A stretch of DNA of 39,170 nt from Geobacter sp. UBA2189 (GCA_002328035.1 DCVL01000056.1:1-39170); one strand, 5' to 3'. Positions 1 to 7,857 are shown, counted from the stretch's first letter. Notes: generated from the letters alone by a model not told the origin. Program-made: numbers and translations.

Positions 1-289
1 AAGCGAAAAATCCTTTACACTACCCAATAAGAGAATCACCCAAGCTCATTTTCCGGCGTTGTCTCAAGTTGATTGCAATCTCGTATATATTGATAGAGGG
101 GTAACGAATCGTTAGATAAGAAAACAATCTCAACAATCCAGTTTTGTGTTCTGCTGTAAGACGATGATACCCGAGTGTTTCAATTTTACTGACAACTGAA
201 ATAGAAGTAAGTTGCTCTTATATCCAGTCCATAAGGCGCTGATGATCTGGTAATAACGCGTAAATGAGTATGTTGCTGTCTACAAGCAT
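1..289 (-). pseudogene. vapC: VapC-like PIN-domain toxin, broken
   Basis: The frame starting at ATG 289 reads MLVDSNILIYALLPDHQ and so on, the usual PIN-domain N-terminus with its first acidic residue (Asp4). Codon 24 (218..220) is TAA. The same frame then continues with clear PIN sequence (ISVVSKIETLGYHRL, then LRQRRKMSLGDSLIG) to a second stop at 20..22. In another frame, bases 1..21 read SVKDFSL, which fits the KDF motif near the end of PIN toxins, so the 3' part seems to have suffered a deletion with frameshift. The gene runs off the left edge. It starts one base after the antitoxin stop, the normal vapBC arrangement. PIN toxins are RNases needing several acidic residues, and this copy cannot make a full domain. 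Confidence 0.8.
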
Positions 290-290
290 T

Positions 291-551
291 TTAGAGCTCT
301 CGTCCAGGCAGGTGACGCTCAGTTCTTATGTCACGCTGCCAATTCTCAGGATTTTCAATCTCGCTGAACACATTCAACTGCTGCAAAGAAATCATTGCTT
401 CACGTAGTTTAGCACGCCTCTCATTTACGGTAAAATGTGCACTGTTTAAATCAGCTTTCTGTTGCAGAAACAGGACGAAATCGAGGACTTCCGATTGAAC
501 TGCCTCTGGAAACTGTTCCAGATGATGAAATATTATCTCTGCAGTATTCAT
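291..551 (-). CDS. DUF2281/VapB-like antitoxin
   Basis: An 86-aa protein. Its N-terminal half (EIIFHHLEQFPEAVQSEVLD, then FVLFLQQK) is the helical segment typical of DUF2281-type antitoxins partnered with PIN toxins. The C-terminal half is polar and charged, as expected for the toxin-binding tail. The start is supported by a strong ribosome binding site, GGAGG six bases before the ATG. The frame is intact although the adjacent toxin gene is broken, so this is probably an orphan antitoxin. It would neutralise a PIN RNase and may repress its own promoter (family knowledge). No operator was identified. Confidence 0.75.
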   Translation of the reverse strand: MNTAEIIFHHLEQFPEAVQSEVLDFVLFLQQKADLNSAHFTVNERRAKLREAMISLQQLNVFSEIENPENWQRDIRTERHLPGREL

Positions 552-843
552 TTAACGCCTCCACATAATAGAAAACAGAAAACTGTTGGCTGCCAAGCGG
601 GACAGAAAAATATCAGGTTAATCGTGATTTGTAAGCGGTCATATTTTTCCCCCTCCTCGAGGATGAAAAGATATATCTCCTCAACAACCATGGTCAACAG
701 AATTTGCTAAACGTTTTCATGGAGCTTAAAACATTCAGCCTCGGGATTACTGGGATTACTCTGGATTTAAGAGCTTAAACTAAAACACCAAAATTTCTTT
801 CATTTGTTTTGTTGCCAGCTATTCCATACAACGTTCATAACAC
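552..843. other. Intergenic stretch without a supported gene
   Basis: This stretch separates the antitoxin gene from the EpsI remnant. It holds the short repeat at 721..780 and a small CCTCGAGG palindrome near 655. A minus-strand frame of 48 codons ends in an ATGA overlap with the antitoxin start, but its composition is not protein-like and no family was recognised. The promoter of the antitoxin gene should lie here, but no convincing -35/-10 pair could be picked. Confidence 0.5.
721..780. repeat. Short dispersed repeat with GGATTAC motifs
   Basis: The core at 736..768 (cagcctcgggattac followed by tgggattactctggattt) matches 29770..29802 at most positions and in the same orientation. The core is flanked by two copies of GAGCTTAAA, at 722..730 and 771..779. 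These could be a target-site duplication or part of the repeat. Non-coding. Tandem GGATTAC-type repeats occur between genes in many bacterial genomes. What this one does is unknown. Confidence 0.55.
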
Positions 844-1017
844 CTACTGCGGTAGATACTGCTGAATCAGCGGATAAAAATCCTTAACAAAACGCTCACC
901 CAGTTGAACCGCCTTCTCCTCATCCGTCTCAAAAGGGACAAATATCCGGATAAAGGCAGAATCGCGGCGGCGGTATAAAAATGAATTGGTAATCTTTTTA
1001 TATACTGGCTGAAGCAT
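844..1017 (-). pseudogene. C-terminal fragment of a second EpsI-like protein
   Basis: A 57-codon frame from ATG 1017 to TAG at 844..846 reads YKKITNSFLYRRRDSAFIRI and ends KDFYPLIQQYLPQ. This matches the C-terminal part of EpsI-family proteins: an RR-D-(S/G)-A-(F/L)-(V/I)-R strand followed by a helix ending in a YLP-type tail. The full EpsI in this window shows the same pattern as SAFVRLST at its residues 178-185. The conserved Cys/GW half of EpsI is absent. There is no ribosome binding site, and the PEP-CTERM terminator lies just upstream, so expression is unlikely. It is best read as the remnant of a former EpsI gene or of a fused exosortase-EpsI gene. The assignment rests on pattern recognition only. 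Confidence 0.6.
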
Positions 1018-1051
1018 ATTGGAACAATTGTAAATTTTACAAGTAAAAGCA

Positions 1052-1082
1052 AAAGAGGCAACGCTTATTGCGTTGCCTCTTT
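1052..1082 (-). terminator. Rho-independent terminator after the PEP-CTERM gene
   Basis: A perfect 13-bp stem (1052..1064 with 1070..1082, centred on GAGGCAACGC) with a five-base loop. On the minus strand it is followed by a T-rich run (TTTTGCTTTTACTTG). It lies about 20 bases past the stop of the PEP-CTERM gene, so it ends that short transcript. Confidence 0.85.
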
Positions 1083-1101
1083 CTTACAGTGTCATATTTC
1101 T

Positions 1102-1842
1102 TTACAGTTGTTTTCTACGACGAGCAAAAAGACCAAGCCCCAAGAGACCAGCACCTAACATTGCAAAGGTTCCTGGTTCAGGTACCGGAGCTGCTTGATA
1201 AATAACATCATTACCGCAGGTGACTGCATAACCGATAATAAACGGGTCATCAAAATTTAACAAGCTGTTCGATCCAAAATCAAAAGAAATACCACTTGTA
1301 GTAGCAGAATAATTTACAGAAGCAATAGCTGATTCATTTTCCGTTACTGAGTCTAAGAGTCCCACAGGAAGACCTGGACGGAAGTTGGTTGCTGTTGGAT
1401 ACAAATTAGTATTATTTTCAACATATGGATAGCTTGAATATGCATAAGCAGATGTGTCATGCAGAGCAATATTTATTGCAAATAACCCTAAAGTGTAATT
1501 TTTATCCAAATCTTGACCAATTGCCTTAACTACGTAATCCCATGTTTTATCAGCATTTGCATCAATGAAGAGATCACCAGATTTGAGGATGTATGTTGCG
1601 GGATTATAGGTTCCTGGAACGTAGTTAAATACAATCTTTTGAAGCTGTGTTTGATCCATAGTGATTGAAGTTGAAGCAAAGTCGGGACTACCCAAGGGAT
1701 CATCCAGGTTGTTGTTGCTTGCAGTCCATGTGTCCCAGTTAACTGCATTATCTGCATAAGTATAAGTAACCGGTGTAGCGTGTGCAGCCTGACTTATAGC
1801 CAGAGCCGCAACAATTCCTAATGCTAATAATGTCTTTTTCAT
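1102..1842 (-). CDS. PEP-CTERM sorting-domain protein
   Basis: A 246-aa exported protein. Residues 1-22 form a Sec signal peptide ending AHA. The middle is an acidic, aromatic, Asn/Ser/Thr-rich domain of unknown function with one Cys. The last 27 residues are a canonical PEP-CTERM signal: VPEPG at 220-224, a Gly/Leu-rich membrane helix, then ARRRKQL. Family knowledge says such tails are recognised and processed by an exosortase in the inner membrane, with delivery to the surface or the EPS matrix. The start is fixed by AAAAGGAG about eight bases before the ATG. It is a single-gene unit with its own terminator, separated by 227 bp from the EPS operon. It is the only PEP-CTERM substrate seen in the window and a likely client of the exosortase at 27977..28831. 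Confidence 0.93.
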   Translation of the reverse strand: MKKTLLALGIVAALAISQAAHATPVTYTYADNAVNWDTWTASNNNLDDPLGSPDFASTSITMDQTQLQKIVFNYVPGTYNPATYILKSGDLFIDANADKTWDYVVKAIGQDLDKNYTLGLFAINIALHDTSAYAYSSYPYVENNTNLYPTATNFRPGLPVGLLDSVTENESAIASVNYSATTSGISFDFGSNSLLNFDDPFIIGYAVTCGNDVIYQAAPVPEPGTFAMLGAGLLGLGLFARRRKQL

Positions 1843-1905
1843 AATCCTTTTCTCCTTTTTATTGGTTGACTATAGTTTAACGAAGTGGAATATGGTTTTC
1901 AATCA

Positions 1906-1934
1906 TACACATTTCATGCCAATCTAGTATAGCA
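1906..1934 (-). promoter_or_regulatory. Candidate promoter(s) of the PEP-CTERM gene
   Basis: Two alternatives overlap in the AT-rich 227-bp gap upstream of the PEP-CTERM gene. An extended -10 element, TGCTATACT, lies at 1926..1934 but has no clear -35. A sigma-54-like string, TTGGCATGAAATGTGTA, lies at 1906..1922; its -24 GG is good, but the -12 element has GT where GC is expected. PEP-CTERM genes in other bacteria are often sigma-54 controlled through PrsK/PrsR, which makes the second reading attractive, but the mismatch keeps it tentative. The rest of the gap (1843..2069) is featureless AT-rich DNA, and no hairpin terminator was seen after the gene ending at 2070. Confidence 0.35.
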
Positions 1935-2069
1935 CTAATATTGTTATATTTATTTTTAAATATCCTAAAAATAAAAATAGAGTGTAAAAAAATCTGACAG
2001 AAAATATAGATAGTGTTCAGGGGGAAAACAAATCAAAGAATTTAAAAGATTAAAGCAGATGACAAGTTT

Positions 2070-3089
2070 CTATAAAAACTCGATATCTGCAATCAGAGGA
2101 AGGTGATCAGAACCTAAATCAGGCCCAACCTCGCATACTAGCGGCCTTAATCCTTTTGTTGTAAGTACATGGTCTATCCTTGCGCTAAAAGACAAGCCAC
2201 TCACTGAAACCCGCTGAGTCCAACCATATCCCAAACCTGTCTCCGAAAAGGCATTGCTAAATCTACCCCATACTTTACGAAAGAGTGGGCTATCAGCCGG
2301 AGTGTTAAAATCTCCGACAACAATCACTGGTTTGCTCAGAGCTGAAAGGTATCTTTTAACCTCACAAGCCACAAATTTCCTGGTGATGATTTGCTGATCA
2401 AGCAATTTTCTTCGTGAAGGACGAAGAAGGGTATATCTATCCAGAACAGCTTGCAGACCAAAACGGGGAGAAGGCAACTGGAGTGAACAAACATTGATAA
2501 CGCCTTTGGGGGTTTCAACCAGACCATGCAACAGGCAGGGGGCAGGCCATTTATCAGTTGGTTCCTTTACCTGCACAACCTTGATAAACTGCATCGGATA
2601 GCGGGAAAACAGTGCCAATCCATTTTTTTGAATACCATACCAGCCAATGGGCACGGGAAGAGATAAATTATCCGGGCACTCCTGAAAAGCCACTAGATCA
2701 ACAGCAGAGTCCTTAATCAGGCCAAAGCACTGTTTGGCATTAAAATGTCCCCCATTAATATTGTAGGTCAGCACCCGCAACGCCACCTGACCTTGTGGCT
2801 TAAATGCTTTTGCAGAGGGCAGATTAAACCCCATCAAAGGACCAAATACGAACACAACACAAATAAACAGGGGGATGCATACAAAATACTCGCGCCTCAG
2901 AAAAACAAGGGGCACAAGGAGAGCAAGTGGCAAGGCAAAAAACCAGCGGGGACCGTACAGTACGATAGTTGCCAGCCACCAGCGATCACCTACAAGAAAG
3001 ACCAACCCCCAGACCAGTAACAGCAACATCAGATACAACCAGGAACACCATCTTAACAGACGAGGCATACCTAGAAATGCGGCTTTCAC
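2070..3089 (-). CDS. Membrane-anchored endonuclease/exonuclease/phosphatase-family protein
   Basis: A 339-aa protein. About 90 N-terminal residues carry three membrane segments (roughly 14-34, 38-64, 68-88), followed by an EEP catalytic domain facing outward or periplasmic. The catalytic motifs are all present: LTYNING (Asn110), AFQE (Glu137), GDFNTP, ARIDHVL and the terminal GSDH (His329). The family includes DNases, sphingomyelinases and lipid or inositol phosphatases. The membrane anchor and EPS context argue for a phosphodiester in a glycan or lipid carrier rather than DNA, but the substrate is not known. The GTG start overlaps the upstream lipoprotein stop (GTGA), implying coupled translation. 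No good ribosome binding site precedes it, and Met8 is an alternative start. It is the last gene of the operon. Confidence 0.82.
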   Translation of the reverse strand: MKAAFLGMPRLLRWCSWLYLMLLLLVWGLVFLVGDRWWLATIVLYGPRWFFALPLALLVPLVFLRREYFVCIPLFICVVFVFGPLMGFNLPSAKAFKPQGQVALRVLTYNINGGHFNAKQCFGLIKDSAVDLVAFQECPDNLSLPVPIGWYGIQKNGLALFSRYPMQFIKVVQVKEPTDKWPAPCLLHGLVETPKGVINVCSLQLPSPRFGLQAVLDRYTLLRPSRRKLLDQQIITRKFVACEVKRYLSALSKPVIVVGDFNTPADSPLFRKVWGRFSNAFSETGLGYGWTQRVSVSGLSFSARIDHVLTTKGLRPLVCEVGPDLGSDHLPLIADIEFL

Positions 3090-4387
3090 GGGAGTGTAAA
3101 GCTACCGCCAGCTTGAGAAACGTTTCCACTTTCGTTTACTACAAAAAAGTACACTGTATCACCGCTGCTGAAAGATCCCTTTTTATAAGTAGCGCTGATC
3201 TGCACGGAATTCCAAGATATTGGAATTTGCATCTCGCAATGTGTACGAGTAGTCCATACTGGTGAGTCACACATTTCAACGCGGGCAAATGAATTGTCAA
3301 TATAAAGAGAATCTATATAAACAGTGTCTGATATCGTTAGTGGCGTAGCAGATATTTCTTGCCAGTGCGTTGTATCAACATCAGGTGTAAGTGTAAACGA
3401 ACCTCTTGGTCCTGTAGCTAAGATACAACGATAACCTTTACCAATATAATTCACTCTGGAATTTAATGGATATCCGGCGGCATAGGCATTTAGAAAATCA
3501 TAAGAATTAGTAAAAGATGTCCTAAACTGCAAATATTGCCATAGTTTTAGAGAATCTAGATAATCACCACCATCTATTAGCATGACATTAGTACTGTCAG
3601 TCGATACACCATATTTTGTATATCCAGGTCCAACCAGATACAGTGTGGTATTACCATCACTCTGTCCTAATGTACCCTGATCAACCTGGATAGCGAAATT
3701 ATACCATCCCGGAGTATTAAAAATACCTATGTTATTATTAATACCATCTTTAAAACTAAGAATAGGAGCCGAACCACCACTAAAATAATAACGTGCTAAT
3801 GTGCCACTTGTAGAGTTTGACATGTCATTCCACAATGACGTTGATTGGTCTGGATATTCATTGTCAGCAGTAACGGTATTAGTATTACGCAATATATTTA
3901 TTAATTTAATCTGTACTGCAACGCCATCAAAACTCGATAAATCAAGATAAGCCCAAAAATTTATATATGCTTTTTTTGTAATCTTAAATCCGACTCCATT
4001 CCTGAAAACAGTAGGTGTATTAATGTTTGTTGTCGATAAATCTGCAACATTTTGCCCTGCAACCCTTGAAACACCAGATTTTATTTTTGGTGGTGTGTCA
4101 CTGGAGGCACCTGACCGTATAGACCACCATCCAGCACTGTGTACATAATCACCATCTGAACCCTCAAATGTTTCAAAACGTATAGGTGCAGCTGTAACTT
4201 TGGTTCCAAAATTGCTGCCGGTCAGGGTTAACACTCCCGAACTTAACGAAACAGCAGGTGTAGATGGAGCTACCGCCGGAGAAGTAGGTGTAGTGGCAGT
4301 AGTGGCAGTAGTTCCACCACCACCAGCGCCACAACCGCACAGAAAAGTAAATGTAGCCAGTACGAGCTGCAGTCTAAAACTTAGCAT
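3086..4387 (-). CDS. Large lipoprotein with IPT-like segment and carbohydrate-binding-like motif
   Basis: A 433-aa protein. The start at 4387 is chosen because AGGGG lies six bases upstream; a longer frame begins at 4420 without such a site. Residues 1-18 are a signal peptide ending LCG, with lipidation expected at Cys19. A Gly/Thr/Ala/Pro linker follows to about residue 46, then an IPT/TIG-like strand (GVLTLTGSNFG). The middle is beta-rich with many aromatic residues. Near residues 305-350, NYIGKGYRC followed by DTTHWQEI resembles small chitin/cellulose-binding (CBM5/12-like) modules. The protein may bind the polysaccharide at the cell surface. It is coupled to the EEP-fold gene downstream by a GTGA overlap. 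The family as a whole was not recognised. Base composition is AT-richer than the core. Confidence 0.7.
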   Translation of the reverse strand: MLSFRLQLVLATFTFLCGCGAGGGGTTATTATTPTSPAVAPSTPAVSLSSGVLTLTGSNFGTKVTAAPIRFETFEGSDGDYVHSAGWWSIRSGASSDTPPKIKSGVSRVAGQNVADLSTTNINTPTVFRNGVGFKITKKAYINFWAYLDLSSFDGVAVQIKLINILRNTNTVTADNEYPDQSTSLWNDMSNSTSGTLARYYFSGGSAPILSFKDGINNNIGIFNTPGWYNFAIQVDQGTLGQSDGNTTLYLVGPGYTKYGVSTDSTNVMLIDGGDYLDSLKLWQYLQFRTSFTNSYDFLNAYAAGYPLNSRVNYIGKGYRCILATGPRGSFTLTPDVDTTHWQEISATPLTISDTVYIDSLYIDNSFARVEMCDSPVWTTRTHCEMQIPISWNSVQISATYKKGSFSSGDTVYFFVVNESGNVSQAGGSFTLP

Positions 4388-4468
4388 AGCAGACCCCTTT
4401 CTTAGCAACCAATACAACACGTTTCACTCAGTCGACTCAGACAAATAATTAAGGAGATTCGATATCTA

Positions 4469-5422
4469 TCAAGTTTTCATCCGCCTAACAAGAAACATCA
4501 GCGAAGCCTCCGCAACCCCTATACTTCTACCTAAAATGTAGGCAAAGCTTATTGGCAACAGCTGAATGAAAAAACTGTACCTTTTAGCCCTGATACAGAA
4601 AAACAGAGCAAGAGCAGAGACTGAAAACAAAATAAAAAACAATGATATTGCAAGTAGTCCCATATTTATGAACAAAACAGACATGCACATAACAACTATA
4701 TTTAGTATAAATATCACAGACATCCAATACGGCTTATAGTAAATATTTTCTGATAAGATCTTATATATGTTTTTCGAGTACCACCTTTCTTTAACTATTT
4801 TTTTTAGTAATGTATTAGCTTCTCCGTAATGAATAACAGATAATTCAGGCATCGCAATCAACTTATATTTTTCAGAAACTCGTTTACCAAGGTCATAATC
4901 TTCTGATGTTTCTAAAAAAGGAGAAAAACCGCCAAGCTCATCAAATATTTTTTTACCTATAAAAAAATTAGCTCCATGAACAAATACAGAACCTTGCCTA
5001 TGCCCAGATCGTGTTGAATGCCAAGCTTTCTCAACCCAGGTACCATTCACAGGCGGATGGCAGCCACCAGCCAACAGGACGTTCCAATTCCAGCTATCAA
5101 GAATAGCTCCTCCCCGCTGAATCCAGTCAAGCGGTGGTTCACAGTCACTGTCAATAAACGCCAACCCTCTCCCCCGAGCAAGTGAGGCACCAAAATTCCG
5201 TACCGTAGCAATTGTAACACCACGTGGTTGCCTACTCAATCGTAATGGAACAGAGCATCTATTCGAAAACTCAAGCACAATAGCAGCTGTTGTATCTGAA
5301 GACTCATTATCAACAACAATCACTTCATAACTATATGAAGTGTCCTGTTTTTCAAGTGAATCAAGCAAACGAGCAATTGTCAACTCACAGTTATATGCAG
5401 GAATTACAACACTTACATCCAT
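4469..5422 (-). CDS. GT2 family glycosyltransferase
   Basis: A 317-aa protein. The GT-A domain starts with VSVVIPAYN at residue 3, has VIVVDNESSD for nucleotide binding, the metal-binding FIDSD, and ETSEDYDLGKRV as the catalytic acidic motif. Three or four hydrophobic segments follow from about residue 225, so it acts at the inner membrane, probably adding a sugar to the lipid-linked repeat unit. The ATG directly follows the TAG of the upstream CapK-like gene (TAGATG), with AAGGA upstream. Sugar and acceptor cannot be told from sequence. It lies in the AT-rich block. Confidence 0.9.
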   Translation of the reverse strand: MDVSVVIPAYNCELTIARLLDSLEKQDTSYSYEVIVVDNESSDTTAAIVLEFSNRCSVPLRLSRQPRGVTIATVRNFGASLARGRGLAFIDSDCEPPLDWIQRGGAILDSWNWNVLLAGGCHPPVNGTWVEKAWHSTRSGHRQGSVFVHGANFFIGKKIFDELGGFSPFLETSEDYDLGKRVSEKYKLIAMPELSVIHYGEANTLLKKIVKERWYSKNIYKILSENIYYKPYWMSVIFILNIVVMCMSVLFINMGLLAISLFFILFSVSALALFFCIRAKRYSFFIQLLPISFAYILGRSIGVAEASLMFLVRRMKT

Positions 5423-6685
5423 CTAAACATCCTTACATTCAAAATATGAATATTTAGTATTTTTAACATTTTGAATAGCACCATAAACAACAGAGTAGCT
5501 AACCCTGCCTTTCAATATTTCATCTAAACCATGACATAATTCCAAATTAAAATCATCCGCATCGCCACATAAATTAATAAAAAATATTAATTTTTTGTTT
5601 TCATAAACAATTTTGAATTGCAATATTTGATAACCATTACCTACTAAATCTTCAAGCAAGTAAGCAAACGAAACAGCGTGAATTGTGCTTCCATCATCCA
5701 AAGAAAATACCTGATCAATGTTTCTGCCATTAAGCGCTGTTATTACAGGCAATTTCCTGCCACAATCACATATTATTTTATCATCTATTAAAGCACTGTC
5801 TCCTATATTATATCTTATTATATGAGCAATATTATTATTAAGATCTGTATATATCACTCCTAGATTATCATCTACTTCCAAAATAATATTATAAGCGATG
5901 ACATGCAGATTGCCATACTCACATTCAAATGCAAGAATATCAGACTCTGTACAACCGTACTCAGTAAAAACCTTACAATTAAATACACTTTCAATGAATG
6001 ATTTCTGATTACTGTTTATAAGTTCAGCAGTGCAAAAAATAGCTTTAATTTTCGGTTTTTCCAATTTGTATGTATTACATAGTATAGCGGCCTGTAAAAT
6101 CAGTGAGGAATAACCATAAATGTAATCTGGTCTGTAGGAAAGAAGCTGAGAGTATTCATTCAAAAGCTGCTCGTTATTTTCAGCACAAAATGTAAAAACT
6201 TTTCTATTAAGCAGTAGGTTTTTAAATTTGTTTCTATAGCCATTCAGAGGTCTTCCCCAAAAGCGAGCCTCACGATCACCTATTTTCACTCCATGCCATC
6301 CAAATAGAAAATATCTGGTTGCCAACTGCCAAGCCCAAGCGTCCCTGTTTACTAAGACAGTCAATGGGACTCCTGTTGTACCAGCAGTCATCCTGACGAT
6401 ATGTTTACCTAAGTTTTCGGATGAATTGCCACAACCTCTAAGCCGTAAATCATTTTTTGTAGTAATCGGTAGCTTATCAAGCTGCACTGATTGAGGCAAT
6501 GAGGAACCTCCATATTTGTCTGCAAACAAACCGGCAAGTTTTTGTTCTTGTATTTTATCAATATCCTCAAAATTATTTTTTTCAAACTTACGGATACGCC
6601 TCAACTTTCCATACACATCCACCCCATTGAACAAAAATATGAATGGATAAACTATAAATCTATATATCAGGTTAGTTATTCCCAT
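5423..6685 (-). CDS. CapK/PaaK-like AMP-forming enzyme
   Basis: A 420-aa protein of the phenylacetate-CoA ligase-like (CapK) family found in many capsule and EPS loci. The phosphate-binding loop is MTAGTTGVPLTV, TEYGCTESDIL corresponds to the adenylate-binding motif, and NGRNIDQV to the hinge region. A CDCG pair is present near residue 300. Members are thought to activate a carboxylic acid as an adenylate; the product in polysaccharide loci is mostly unknown. It may activate an acyl or amino-acid substituent for a sugar. AGGA lies seven bases before the ATG. It is strongly AT-rich compared with the asparagine-synthase-like gene upstream, suggesting transfer of a serotype-like cassette. Confidence 0.82.
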   Translation of the reverse strand: MGITNLIYRFIVYPFIFLFNGVDVYGKLRRIRKFEKNNFEDIDKIQEQKLAGLFADKYGGSSLPQSVQLDKLPITTKNDLRLRGCGNSSENLGKHIVRMTAGTTGVPLTVLVNRDAWAWQLATRYFLFGWHGVKIGDREARFWGRPLNGYRNKFKNLLLNRKVFTFCAENNEQLLNEYSQLLSYRPDYIYGYSSLILQAAILCNTYKLEKPKIKAIFCTAELINSNQKSFIESVFNCKVFTEYGCTESDILAFECEYGNLHVIAYNIILEVDDNLGVIYTDLNNNIAHIIRYNIGDSALIDDKIICDCGRKLPVITALNGRNIDQVFSLDDGSTIHAVSFAYLLEDLVGNGYQILQFKIVYENKKLIFFINLCGDADDFNLELCHGLDEILKGRVSYSVVYGAIQNVKNTKYSYFECKDV

Positions 6686-6708
6686 AAATCAATCCTGAAA
6701 ATGATGAT

Positions 6709-7857
6709 TCAACCTGCCATTTGACAGATAAGATCCTGTATTTTAGACGAAGTTATTGTTACATCATAACGCTGGGCAGCAAACGGTGCATACTCAACAA
6801 ACCTATGTCGCTGATCCTGCAACATACAGGACTGAATCCCCTCAGCCAATGCATTACTGTCACCAGCCTGCACCACTACAGTTGGAGTATCCTCTACCAC
6901 CTCCCGCAAACCAATACAGTTTGAGGCGATCAGCGGCGTGCCACATATTAATGTTTCCATAGCTAAAAGACCGCAAGCCTCCCACAGCGATGGCATGGCA
7001 ACAAGATCAAGCCCCTTAATAACACCGGCTACATTGGGGGTAAAAGGCAGAAACCGGAACAAATTCTCAAGCCCGCGCTCCTGTAGAGCGGCCTTTTCTT
7101 CACGAATAAAACCACCTTCACCCAACGCTACCACCAAAAATTTCTTATGCAAGCCTTTAGATTGTGCCAATTGTGCGACTGCGTTCACCAGATGGACAAA
7201 CCCCTTCTGGCTCATAAAACGACCTAAAAAACCAATCAAAAAACAATCTTCGTCAACCTGAAGCTCTTTATGCAGGTTACGTGGTTCTGCTTGCTGAAAC
7301 CGGCCTACCTCAATGCCATTGGAAATGACCAGACAACGATCACGCAGGGATGGAAAGAACTCCAGCAGGTTGGCCTGGGCATCGTGGCTGACTGACTGGA
7401 TGGTATCTATCAAAGAAAAAGCTGTTTCCATGCCTATCCTTTTTGCAAGACCAGTACGCCCCAAAAACTGCCGCTTACCCAAAACATCATGAGAGGTCAT
7501 CAGGTGGGGCACTCTGGTCAGGCTGGCAGGCAATGCGGCACAGGTACCAGAAGTAAAGCCATGTGAGTGTACCAAATCAAAATTACCGGTACGTAACAGG
7601 CGAAAAACTGTGCCAGCTATTTCAAATGCAGAAGGATATCCGGACACAGGGCAATAGGTTAATCTTAACCCAGCAAGATCATCAAGCAGGACTTGCGTCT
7701 CTGGCAAGTCAGGGGCAATCAGGGTAAACTTATAAATTTGAGCAGGAAAACGACTATACACATAGCGCATAAAGGTACGGATACCGCCCCCCGGCCAGCG
7801 CACCACCAATAAGACCCAGACAGGCCGGGCAGCTTTACTGTTTGGTTCTGTTTCCAT
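6709..7857 (-). CDS. GT4 family glycosyltransferase
   Basis: A 382-aa GT-B enzyme. The N-terminal domain has the GGG-type loop (WPGGGIRTF) and DLVHSHGF. The C-terminal Rossmann domain has GFLGRFMSQKGF and the EX7E motif in EACGLLAMET, which binds the nucleotide sugar. The start at 7857 is preferred over the longer frame from 7884 because AGGAG precedes it; this gives a 23-bp overlap with the amidotransferase gene. It is cytoplasmic or peripheral to the inner membrane, adding one sugar of the repeat unit. Confidence 0.9.
   Translation of the reverse strand: METEPNSKAARPVWVLLVVRWPGGGIRTFMRYVYSRFPAQIYKFTLIAPDLPETQVLLDDLAGLRLTYCPVSGYPSAFEIAGTVFRLLRTGNFDLVHSHGFTSGTCAALPASLTRVPHLMTSHDVLGKRQFLGRTGLAKRIGMETAFSLIDTIQSVSHDAQANLLEFFPSLRDRCLVISNGIEVGRFQQAEPRNLHKELQVDEDCFLIGFLGRFMSQKGFVHLVNAVAQLAQSKGLHKKFLVVALGEGGFIREEKAALQERGLENLFRFLPFTPNVAGVIKGLDLVAMPSLWEACGLLAMETLICGTPLIASNCIGLREVVEDTPTVVVQAGDSNALAEGIQSCMLQDQRHRFVEYAPFAAQRYDVTITSSKIQDLICQMAG

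Noticed and set aside
462..710. Plus-strand frame of 82 codons overlapping the antitoxin start and the gap.
   Set aside because: Half of it is antisense to the antitoxin, and no domain or ribosome binding site was seen.
867..1061. Minus-strand frame of 64 codons over the EpsI remnant.
   Set aside because: It is in a different frame from the EpsI-like sequence, starts inside the terminator stem and has an implausible Arg-run composition.
3102..3109. Minus-strand GGCGGTAG, the core of the RfaH-recruiting ops/JUMPstart element, here and at 4270..4277.
   Set aside because: Both copies lie inside the lipoprotein coding frame near the end of the operon, not in a leader, and the rest of the ops consensus is missing. 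Chance occurrence of Gly-Gly-Ser-type codons is enough.
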